Positions 58,073 through 64,000 of a stretch of 64,000 nucleotides of DNA are shown here, in pieces. The translations under genes were made by a program, and so were the position numbers. Origin of the DNA: Streptomyces megasporus (lineage in GTDB: Bacteria > Actinomycetota > Actinomycetes > Streptomycetales > Streptomycetaceae). How positions within the stretch are numbered: the stretch's first letter is position 1; each line of letters begins with the position of its first letter. The notes under the pieces were generated by a model. The model was not told where the DNA came from. It saw only the letters and a list, made by a program, of their open reading frames with translations, and ran no database searches. Where the stretch lies: assembly GCF_000718985.1 (NCBI RefSeq), contig NZ_JODL01000005.1, forward strand, positions 1 through 64,000. Direction: 5' to 3'.

Positions 58073-58772
58073 CCAGAACGCGCCGCCCGGCCTCCTCGTC
58101 GCCCTCCCACACCGGCGCGGCTCCACCGTCGGGGTCGTCGGGGCCGCTGGGGTCGTCGGGAGCACGGCCCCACAGCGTCAGCAGCAGGGACTCCGCGGTG
58201 CCGGAGAGGACGGCGACCGGTTCGCCGGGGCCGTACGTCCACGAGGCCCCGGTGTCCGTGGCGGTCAACCGCACGGCGTGGTCGGGCGGGGTGGCGCGGC
58301 CCCGGGCGACCTGGCGCGGGGCCATGGTGTCGAGGACCTCGGCCACGCCCTCGCCGGCGAGTTCCGCGTCCAGCGGGCGGGGCGTCCCCAGGGCGTGTTC
58401 GGCGTCCCAGCGGTGCACCAGGGTCTCCAGGCAGCGGCGCCGCCGCCAGAAGCCGACGGTGTGCGGCGGGTGGAACGTCCAGGCCGGGGTGGACGGCTCG
58501 GCGCCGAGGGTGGCCGTCAGCACCTCGGCCGTCTCCTCGAACCACCGTGCCAGAGCGGCCGGTTCGCACGGCGCGGCCGGGGGCCTGTGGTCGCCGTGCC
58601 GCTCGGTGACGGCCGTCGCCGCCCACAGGTTGCCCTCGCCCAGGTGTGCGGCGAGATCGCGCAGCGTCCAGTCGCCGCAGTGCTCCACGGGGGCGGACAG
58701 GTCCCCGTCCAAACAGGCCCGGAAGGCGTCGAGTTCGCGTCGCAGGTGGTCGAGGAGGAGGTCGAGATCCAC
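58053..58772 (-). CDS. Mycothiol-dependent maleylpyruvate-isomerase-like protein
   Basis: A 239-residue DinB-like protein of the mycothiol-dependent isomerase family. It opens LLLDHLRRELDAFRACL, then CGDWTLRDLAAHLGEG with the metal-ligand His, and LETLVHRWDAEHALG with further His ligands. The C-terminal MDMPI_C-like domain includes DHAVRLTATDTG. Such enzymes use mycothiol, the main actinobacterial thiol. The start is a GTG at 58772. It is divergent from the EamA gene. Confidence 0.88.
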   Translation of the reverse strand: MDLDLLLDHLRRELDAFRACLDGDLSAPVEHCGDWTLRDLAAHLGEGNLWAATAVTERHGDHRPPAAPCEPAALARWFEETAEVLTATLGAEPSTPAWTFHPPHTVGFWRRRRCLETLVHRWDAEHALGTPRPLDAELAGEGVAEVLDTMAPRQVARGRATPPDHAVRLTATDTGASWTYGPGEPVAVLSGTAESLLLTLWGRAPDDPSGPDDPDGGAAPVWEGDEEAGRRVLGGPLAP

Positions 58773-58867
58773 GGCCGGAGCCTAGTGGGAGGCGGTCCGG
58801 GAAGCGTGCCGAGGCGTGCGCCGAGGCCGCTCGCCCCTGTGCGCGGACACGCCGGTACGATCGGCAC

Positions 58868-58912
58868 ATGAATTTCCGGCGCAGGGTCCTGCCGCCGCCG
58901 GTGCGCGCCTGA
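58868..58912 (+). CDS. Possible 14-residue leader peptide upstream of the EamA gene
   Basis: A short frame codes MNFRRRVLPPPVRA. It lies 139 bases before the EamA start on the same strand. Four Arg and three consecutive Pro codons (CCG CCG CCG) could stall ribosomes and govern an attenuator. No strong ribosome site is seen and imperfect pairing follows. It is a guess. Confidence 0.35.
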   Translation: MNFRRRVLPPPVRA

Positions 58913-59050
58913 CGGGCGCACACCGCGACGGTCCGATCCCTCGAAGATCCGATCCCGCACCCCGGCCGTCCACGGCCGCCGGGGCCCGATGTCGTGCGCC
59001 CGTTCACGGAAACCGTCCCGGACGCATTCGACATACGGAAGTCAACAACC

Positions 59051-60028
59051 GTGCGGAATCAGACCTCTTCCTCCCCGACTCCCTCCCACCCGGCCGACGC
59101 CGGACCCGAGAAGCCCCGAGCGGCCCGACGGGCCGGAGCGCTGAGCGGCCCGCTGCCCATACTCGTCGCGGCGGTGCTGTGGGGCACCACCGGAACCGCC
59201 AGTTCCCTGGCGCCCGCCGGCGCGTCGGCGGCGGCCATCGGCGCGGCCGGGATGGCCCTCGGCGGCCTGCTGCTGTTCCTCACCTCACCCGGTGCCCGAT
59301 CCCTGCCCGCCCGGTGCACCGGCCCCGAACGCCGAGCGCTCGTCCTCGGCGCGCTGGCGGTCGCCGGGTACCCGCTCACCTTCTACCCGGCCGTGGCCCG
59401 GACGGGCGTGGCCGTGACCACGGTCATCGCGCTGGGCAGCGCCCCGGTCTTCACCGGCCTGCTCGCCTGGCTCACCCGCCAGGCCCGGCCCACCGCGCGG
59501 TGGGCCTTCGCCACCCTGGCCGCCGTGCTCGGCTGCGCCCTCCTCGTCCTGGGGCCGCACCTCACCGGCGGCGCCGCGCGCGTGGACTCCCTCGGCGCCG
59601 TGCTCGCCGCGCTGGCCGGACTGTCCTACGCCGCCTACTCGCTCATCGGCGGCCGGCTGATCACACGGGGACACTCCTCCGACGCCGTGATGGGGACGAT
59701 GTTCGGCGCCGCCGCGCTGCTCGTCCTGCCCGTCCTGGTCTTCGCCGGCACGGGCTGGCTCGCCACCGCGCGCGGCGCCGCCGTGGCCCTGCACCTGGCG
59801 TTCTTCACCACGTTCCTGGCCTACCGGCTCTTCGGCCACGGGTTGCGCCACACCAGCGCGTCGGCGGCGACCACGCTGACGCTCGCCGAACCCGCCGTCG
59901 CCGCCGTGCTGGGCGTGGTCGTCCTCGGCGAACGCCTGCCCGCCGTGTCCTGGGGCGGGATGGCCGTCCTGGGGCTCGGCCTGGCCGTCCTCACCGTGCC
60001 CGCGGGCCCGTTCCGCCGGAGACGGTGA
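59051..60028 (+). CDS. EamA-family (DMT) transporter
   Basis: A 325-residue ten-helix exporter of the drug/metabolite family with two EamA repeats. It opens ILVAAVLWGTTGTASSLAP, cut here to AVLWGTTGT, and the second repeat ends AEPAVAAVLGVVVLGERLP, the family's E-P-(x)-L-GE motif. It exports amino acids or small metabolites. GTG 59051 follows CGGAAG; an upstream start at 58994 would add a hydrophilic leader. It is convergent with the pirin gene. Confidence 0.87.
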   Translation: MRNQTSSSPTPSHPADAGPEKPRAARRAGALSGPLPILVAAVLWGTTGTASSLAPAGASAAAIGAAGMALGGLLLFLTSPGARSLPARCTGPERRALVLGALAVAGYPLTFYPAVARTGVAVTTVIALGSAPVFTGLLAWLTRQARPTARWAFATLAAVLGCALLVLGPHLTGGAARVDSLGAVLAALAGLSYAAYSLIGGRLITRGHSSDAVMGTMFGAAALLVLPVLVFAGTGWLATARGAAVALHLAFFTTFLAYRLFGHGLRHTSASAATTLTLAEPAVAAVLGVVVLGERLPAVSWGGMAVLGLGLAVLTVPAGPFRRRR

Positions 60029-60052
60029 CGGCGGCGACGTCGGGATGACAGC

Positions 60053-60092
60053 GAGCGGGCCGGGACCGTCGCGCGGCGATCCCGGCCCGCTC
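60053..60092. terminator. Bidirectional terminator hairpin
   Basis: Perfect 13-base arms 60053-60065 and 60080-60092, between the convergent EamA and pirin genes. Confidence 0.82.
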
Positions 60093-60101
60093 CCCACTCC
60101 C

Positions 60102-60776
60102 TCAGCCGTACGACGGCTCCGAGTGCATCTCCCAGATCAACGCCTCGGTGCCGTCGACGTTCCCGGACGCCTCCAGCCGCTCCGCGTCGGTGATCCGCGC
60201 CGCGTCACCGGGCGCCAGCAGCTCGCCGCCGATGCGCAGCCCCCCACGGACCACGTGCACGTACACCCACGGCGCGTCCGGAATCGCCGTGCGCTCCCCC
60301 TCGTCCAGCCGCCGCACGTGCATGACAGCGTCGGCGCGGGCCAGCCCGTAGGGGGTGCCGTCGACGATGCCGCGCACCACCTCGTACTCGGCCTCGCCCC
60401 CGAACACCCCCGGCACCAGCCACATCTGCACGAACCGCAGCGGCTCGCTCCCCGCGTTGCGCTCCACGTGCCGGATGCCACGCCCGGCGCTCAACCGCTG
60501 GACGTCCCCGGGCCGGACCACCGCGCGGCGTCCGGCCGAGTCCTCGTGCGTCAACTCCCCCTCGATCACCCAGGAGACGATCTCCACGTCCGCGTGCGGG
60601 TGTTCGGCGAAGCCCGCGCCCGGCGCGAGCCGTTCCTCGTTGCAGGCGACCAACAGACCGAAGCGCGTGTTGGACGGATCGTAGAAACCGGAGAAGGAGA
60701 AGGCGTGCCGCGTCTCTATCCCGGCCGCCGCGTCACCGCCCCGGTAACGGTCGGCTCCACGCCATATGTGCAGCAT
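60102..60776 (-). CDS. Pirin-family bicupin
   Basis: A 224-residue bicupin of the pirin/YhaK family. The metal site of the first cupin is visible in EHPHADVEIVSWVIEG and GRGIRHVERN; FVQMWLVP and YVHVVRGGLRIGG mark the second. Pirins act as quercetinases or redox regulators. The upstream gene on the same strand ends 32 bases away, so it may share a transcript with the following pair. Confidence 0.9.
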   Translation of the reverse strand: MLHIWRGADRYRGGDAAAGIETRHAFSFSGFYDPSNTRFGLLVACNEERLAPGAGFAEHPHADVEIVSWVIEGELTHEDSAGRRAVVRPGDVQRLSAGRGIRHVERNAGSEPLRFVQMWLVPGVFGGEAEYEVVRGIVDGTPYGLARADAVMHVRRLDEGERTAIPDAPWVYVHVVRGGLRIGGELLAPGDAARITDAERLEASGNVDGTEALIWEMHSEPSYG

Positions 60777-60807
60777 TCCTTCACCGTACGCGGAAGGGCC
60801 CGAGGCG

Positions 60808-61263
60808 TCACACGGCCGCCGTGTTGCCCATCCGCAGCCGCCCGGAGGAGGCGCGTGTCCGCAGGTACTCCTCCACTTCCTCCGGCGTCGTGGCGGGGGC
60901 GAGCGGGTCGAGGCCGACGAGCAGCGCCACCGGCCCGCCGCCCCGCACGAACGCGGCCCACTCCGCGCAGACCCGCGCCCGCAGGCCCAGCCCCCGGTCG
61001 TCCAACCGCACGGACACGCGGTCGGATCCGGTGCCCAGGGTGAGGCGCGGCCCGACGTACGCCAACGGACGGCCCGGATCGTCCAACTCCAGTGCGCCGG
61101 CCAGCCGCAGCATCCGCCGTTCCACGTCCCGCGCGGTGTCGCCCCAGGGGACGGGCACTGGGGGCGTGATCAGCAGGAACGCCATCCGGCCCACCTCGGT
61201 CCTCTCCAGCCACGTCCAAGTGGCCACGCGCCGTGGCAGTCCGGCGGTGCGGGCGGCGCTCAC
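60808..61263 (-). CDS. Hypothetical protein downstream of the WDVVRVP-like gene
   Basis: A 151-residue soluble protein of unknown function. It has TWTWLERTEVGRMAFLLITPP near the start (cut here to WLERTEVGRMAFLLI) and ends with TPEEVEEYLRTRASSGRLRMG. The GTG start overlaps the stop of the gene before it (61260), so the two are translationally coupled. No membrane segment or signal peptide is present. I do not recognise a named family. Confidence 0.6.
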   Translation of the reverse strand: MSAARTAGLPRRVATWTWLERTEVGRMAFLLITPPVPVPWGDTARDVERRMLRLAGALELDDPGRPLAYVGPRLTLGTGSDRVSVRLDDRGLGLRARVCAEWAAFVRGGGPVALLVGLDPLAPATTPEEVEEYLRTRASSGRLRMGNTAAV

Positions 61264-61694
61264 CGGCTCTCCTCCCCGGCGAGCGGACGGGGGTGCCGTC
61301 CGGCGAGGCGGCACAGCACGGCGTGCAGCGCGGCCGGGTCCACGAAGGGCGTCCGCTCGGTGGGCGTGAGGACCCAGGACAGCGGCCACGTCCCGCCGCG
61401 CAGGGCCGGGATGCCGACGTACGCGGCGCACCGGTCGCCGCTGGTCAGCCCCCGCGCGCCGGGCGGCCAGCGGTGGGAGCGGACGGTGCCGGGCGGCAGC
61501 AGGAAGTACGTGTACCGCTCCCCCACGCACTCGTGGACGGCCGGACCGTCCGTCTCCCGCACGGCCTGCGCCGCCAGTCCCCCCGCGACCCGTACGGCGT
61601 CGAAGTGCACCCCGGCCAGCCGTAGCGAGTGTCCGTTCCGAGGAATCCAGTCCCAGACCGGATTGACGCTTTCGGTGGTTGTTTCTCCGTTCAC
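61260..61694 (-). CDS. Hypothetical protein with DAVRV motif, related to the 23570-24115 protein
   Basis: A 144-residue soluble protein. The segment FDAVRVAGGLAAQAV resembles WDVVRVPNALAHDTV of the protein at 23570-24115, and TYFLLPPGT resembles its TLVLLPPP. Both sit beside XRE regulators. It is coupled to the next gene by a four-base overlap and is divergent from the XRE/DUF397 pair over 91 bases. The function is unknown; a nucleotide-binding role related to primase-like folds is only a guess. Confidence 0.6.
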   Translation of the reverse strand: MNGETTTESVNPVWDWIPRNGHSLRLAGVHFDAVRVAGGLAAQAVRETDGPAVHECVGERYTYFLLPPGTVRSHRWPPGARGLTSGDRCAAYVGIPALRGGTWPLSWVLTPTERTPFVDPAALHAVLCRLAGRHPRPLAGEESR

Positions 61695-61785
61695 GCCTCC
61701 GACTTTTCCGGCTTGTGCCTAGCGTGACCAGCAGTGACCAATGCACAGCCCTCGGTTGTCGTGAGGGCAGGGGGAGAGTGATCGC

Positions 61786-62607
61786 ATGTCATCGAGCGCG
61801 CCCAACATCACGGGGTCGGACGGCATGAAGGTCTTCGGTGCCGTCCTGAGCGCGCTGCGCGAGGCGCACGGGGCGACACAGGAGGAACTCGGCCGACACG
61901 TCGGGTACTCCAAGTCGCTGGTGGCCAAGGTGGAGGGCGGTGAACGGCTGGCGAGCCCGGAGTTCATCGCCAAGGCCGAGGAAGTACTGGACGCGAAGGG
62001 GGCGTTGCGTGCCGCCGCCCCGCACCTGAAGTGGACGCGGCTGCCCGCCTGGTTCGGTGAGTACGCGAAGCGGGAGCAGGAGGCGGTGAGCGTGTGGTCG
62101 TACGACACGCACGTGATCAAGGGACTTGTCCAGACGGAGGACTACGCCCGCGCGGTGCTCAGCGCATACGTCCCCGTGTTGGAAGAAGACGAGATCGAGC
62201 GTCAGGTGCGGACCCGTATGGAGCGCCAAGCACTGCTGACGCGCAAACCGGCCGTCTCGTTGGCCATGGTCATCGAGGAGTGCGTACTGCGGCGCCCGGT
62301 GGGCGGAAAGGCAATTCTCAGAGCCCAGTTGGAGCGGCTGCTGGAACTGTCGGAGATGCGGAACGTGTCGATCCAGATCATGCCGACGCACTATGAAACC
62401 CACGCCGGCTTCGATGGTCCCTTCACACTCCTGGAGACACCAGAGTCACAGTGGGTGGCCTACGTGGAAGGACAGTCCACAGGCACAGTTTTCGACGACC
62501 GGAAAGAGGTCAGCAGGTTCCAGGATCGCTATGGAATGATCCGAACACAGGCCCTGGTTCCCAAGGACTCCGTCCGGTTGATCGAGGAGATGATCCGCGA
62601 ATCATGA
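61786..62607 (+). CDS. XRE-family regulator with DUF5753, second WhiJ-like locus
   Basis: A 273-residue regulator: helix-turn-helix at residues 18-72 (ALREAHGATQEELGRHVGYS, then KVEGGERLASPEF) and a DUF5753 domain (AWFGEYAKREQEAVSVWSYD, IKGLVQTEDYARAVL, EECVLRRPVGG). It closely resembles the XRE gene at 18574-19413 in domain order. GGGGGAGAG eight bases before the ATG is a strong ribosome site. The stop overlaps the ATG of the DUF397 gene, so it is coupled to its partner. Confidence 0.92.
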   Translation: MSSSAPNITGSDGMKVFGAVLSALREAHGATQEELGRHVGYSKSLVAKVEGGERLASPEFIAKAEEVLDAKGALRAAAPHLKWTRLPAWFGEYAKREQEAVSVWSYDTHVIKGLVQTEDYARAVLSAYVPVLEEDEIERQVRTRMERQALLTRKPAVSLAMVIEECVLRRPVGGKAILRAQLERLLELSEMRNVSIQIMPTHYETHAGFDGPFTLLETPESQWVAYVEGQSTGTVFDDRKEVSRFQDRYGMIRTQALVPKDSVRLIEEMIRES

Positions 62608-62846
62608 ACACCGCAGACCTCGCGTGGTTCAAGTCCAGTTACAGCGGGAGCCAGGGCGGCGACTGCGTCGAAGTCGCCGTCGAGTGGCGCAAGTCCAGCC
62701 ACAGCGGCGACGCGGGTGGTCAGTGCGTGGAGGTCGCGGCCTGCCCGCACACCGTCCACGTCCGCGACTCCAAGGACGTCGCCCGTCCCTCCCTCGCCTT
62801 CACCCCCGGCGCCTGGTCCGCCTTCCTGGACGTCGCCCGCGACTGA
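62604..62846 (+). CDS. DUF397 protein with duplicated N-terminal motif
   Basis: An 80-residue protein. The DUF397 opening occurs twice: FKSSYSGSQGGDCVEVA at residues 9-25 and WRKSSHSGDAGGQCVEVA at 28-45, followed by one C-terminal half (VHVRDSKDVARPSLAFTP, then AWSAFLDVARD). Ordinary DUF397 proteins have one opening motif. The ATG overlaps the XRE stop (ATGA). The duplication may create a second contact site for the regulator. Confidence 0.88.
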   Translation: MNTADLAWFKSSYSGSQGGDCVEVAVEWRKSSHSGDAGGQCVEVAACPHTVHVRDSKDVARPSLAFTPGAWSAFLDVARD

Positions 62847-63152
62847 CCCGGAGGCGGCTTCCGTGAGGTGAGGGGCCTTGGGGGTTCGCCGGATGTTGTC
62901 CGTTTCCTCACCGGTTTCCCACCCGACCCTCACCTTCGGTGCCTAGCGTGTGGGTCGGGGCGGCGGATGTCGCGCCGCCCCTCCCGCTCGCCATCGGTAC
63001 CGCCTCCTTGTCCGGTGTCTTCGCCGATCGTCCGGTTCCCACTGTCGCCGCACGGTCGGACACCGGGTCCGCATGGCCGGCGGGAGCGGTCGCGCACGGT
63101 CGCCGGGGTCGGCTGACTCCCGGGGACCGTGCGGCGGCCACGGCGCGGCGGT
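62847..63152. other. Gene-free stretch between DUF397 and methyltransferase genes
   Basis: A 306-base convergent gap. Small GC palindromes are present but no long hairpin. A reading frame crossing it (about 62939-63376) overlaps the methyltransferase antisense and shows no protein-like features. I see no gene here. Confidence 0.6.
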
Positions 63153-63881
63153 TCAGGCGGGGCGGCGGAACAACGCCGTCCAGAGGAAGGGTTCGCCGAA
63201 GTACGGGGATTCGGGTGGCTCGTCGTTCATGCGGCGCAGTTCGACTTCCTCCAGGCCGGAGAAGATCCGGCGCAGCGACTCGGGCGTGTAGGCGAGGCCG
63301 CCGTGGAGGCGGCCCTGTCGGTAGAGCTCCTCGTCGGGCAGTTCACAGCCCATCGCCCCGGCCGCGAAGCAGGTGAGGGCGAGGTGGCCGCCGGGTGCCA
63401 GGACGCGGTCCACGAGTGCGAGGTAGCTGACGCGGCGGTGCGGCGGCAGGTGGTGGAAGCAGCCGGAGTCGTGGATCAGGTCGTAGGGGCCGGCCAGGCC
63501 GTCGCCGAGGGCGAAGGCGTCCCCGACGCGAAACCGGATGTCGGCTCCCGCCTCGCGGGCGCGTTCCTCGGCCCATGCGACGGCCTCCGGGGAGAGGTCG
63601 ACGGCGTCCACCTCGAGCCCGAGGGACGCGAGGTGGAGGGCGTTGCGGCCCGGACCGCAGCCCAGGTCGAGCGCCCGGCCCGGCGCGATCAGGCCACGGT
63701 CGAGGTACGCGGCCAGGTTCTCGTCGGGCTTGGCGGCGAAGAACGGCACGGGCTTGGAGCGGTCCGCGTAGAAGCCGTCCCACCAGGAGGCCGCGCCTCC
63801 CGTCCAGCGGTCGGCGTCGGGTGCGAACAGGCCGTCCAGGAGTCTCAACACGTCGTCCACCGTGCGGATGTTCCGGTCCAT
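63153..63881 (-). CDS. Class I SAM-dependent methyltransferase
   Basis: A 242-residue methyltransferase. Motif I is ALDLGCGPGRNALHLA, followed by VDAVDLSPEAVAWA (acidic ribose-binding Asp) and the strand-4 motif YDLIHDSGCFHHLPPH. This layout is found in TehB/thiopurine-type and small-molecule methyltransferases. The ATG at 63881 follows GAGGGGAACCG. It stands alone, so its substrate cannot be read from context. Confidence 0.86.
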   Translation of the reverse strand: MDRNIRTVDDVLRLLDGLFAPDADRWTGGAASWWDGFYADRSKPVPFFAAKPDENLAAYLDRGLIAPGRALDLGCGPGRNALHLASLGLEVDAVDLSPEAVAWAEERAREAGADIRFRVGDAFALGDGLAGPYDLIHDSGCFHHLPPHRRVSYLALVDRVLAPGGHLALTCFAAGAMGCELPDEELYRQGRLHGGLAYTPESLRRIFSGLEEVELRRMNDEPPESPYFGEPFLWTALFRRPA

Positions 63882-64000
63882 CGGTTCCCCTCTCGCGACG
63901 GTGGAACCCTAGGGACGGACGGCGCCGGGGACCAGGGCGGGCGGTTCGGCCCGACGTCACGGGCGGGCCCCTGCCGAGCCCGAACGGAGCCGGGAGGCAA
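63882..64000. other. Right edge without gene
   Basis: The last 119 bases are upstream of the methyltransferase start and hold no complete feature; a promoter for that gene should lie here. Confidence 0.5.

Noticed and set aside
62939..63376. A 145-codon frame crossing the DUF397-methyltransferase gap
   Set aside because: It overlaps the methyltransferase gene antisense and its translation has no domain or ribosome site.

Overview
The window looks like chromosomal DNA from a Streptomyces-type actinomycete. GC is very high, GTG starts are frequent, and translationally coupled ATGA/GTGA overlaps are common. Several families are typical of the genus: WhiJ-like XRE/DUF397 pairs, Methyltransf_19, DUF4429, DUF3052, mycothiol-dependent isomerase-like proteins and the homodimeric AceE. 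I count about 60 protein genes, one tRNA, one clear riboswitch and three broken genes. There is no rRNA, no CRISPR array, no intact transposon and no PKS/NRPS cluster.

Layout. 0.1-6.9 kb: a tightly coupled operon with a surface protein of terpenoid-cyclase/transcobalamin-like fold, a second secreted protein, and a complete ECF importer (T, fused A-A', S). Two related proteins follow, one with a His-rich tail. 7-18.3 kb: mostly housekeeping and envelope genes, namely a GT87-PAP2 fusion, a DHA2 efflux pump with a winged-helix tail, a peptidoglycan-binding protein, HAD, a TMEM165/GDT1 exporter behind a yybP-ykoY (Mn2+) riboswitch, a FetB-like permease, a secreted HNH nuclease, DedA and a methyltransferase. 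18.3-24.1 kb: regulatory clusters, first DUF397/XRE/anti-sigma-like ATPase, then AraC, then a flavoprotein/XRE/helical protein/WDVVRVP protein module. 24.2-27 kb: a reduced and unusual gas-vesicle-like operon with two GvpA/J-family proteins (one with a zinc ribbon, one with two PH/GRAM-like domains), GvpK and GvpF/L, next to TerB. 27.7-31.6 kb: an accessory patch of small hypothetical genes, a frameshifted gene and a decayed tyrosine integrase abutting tRNA-Val(UAC). 31.7-37.1 kb: envelope and stress genes and a TetR-MMPL operon with a very strong palindromic operator. 37.1-46.8 kb: a Ter stress system. It comprises a biosynthetic operon (HpcH/HpaI lyase, fused PRTase-TRSP-PRTase-PELOTA protein, HAD, O-methyltransferase) divergent from a TerD with a proline-rich tail, followed by TerA-like, DUF475/TerC-like, TerD, and a TerD with an internal deletion. 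46.9-51.1 kb: peroxiredoxin, DUF3052 and aceE. 51.2-64 kb: mixed conserved genes, a gap with two DnaA-box-like sites and degenerate repeats, and a second WhiJ-like pair in which the DUF397 motif is duplicated.

How the parts may work together: the ECF operon probably captures a vitamin or metal complex at the cell surface (cobalamin is my leading guess) and imports it. The Ter block, TerB, the Mn exporter and the peroxiredoxin point to metal and oxidative stress handling. The gas-vesicle-like operon lacks GvpN, GvpO, GvpG and GvpS. It may build a non-buoyancy protein shell or scaffold, and it is the part of the window most worth experimental attention. Most convergent gene pairs are separated by long near-perfect hairpins that act as bidirectional terminators.
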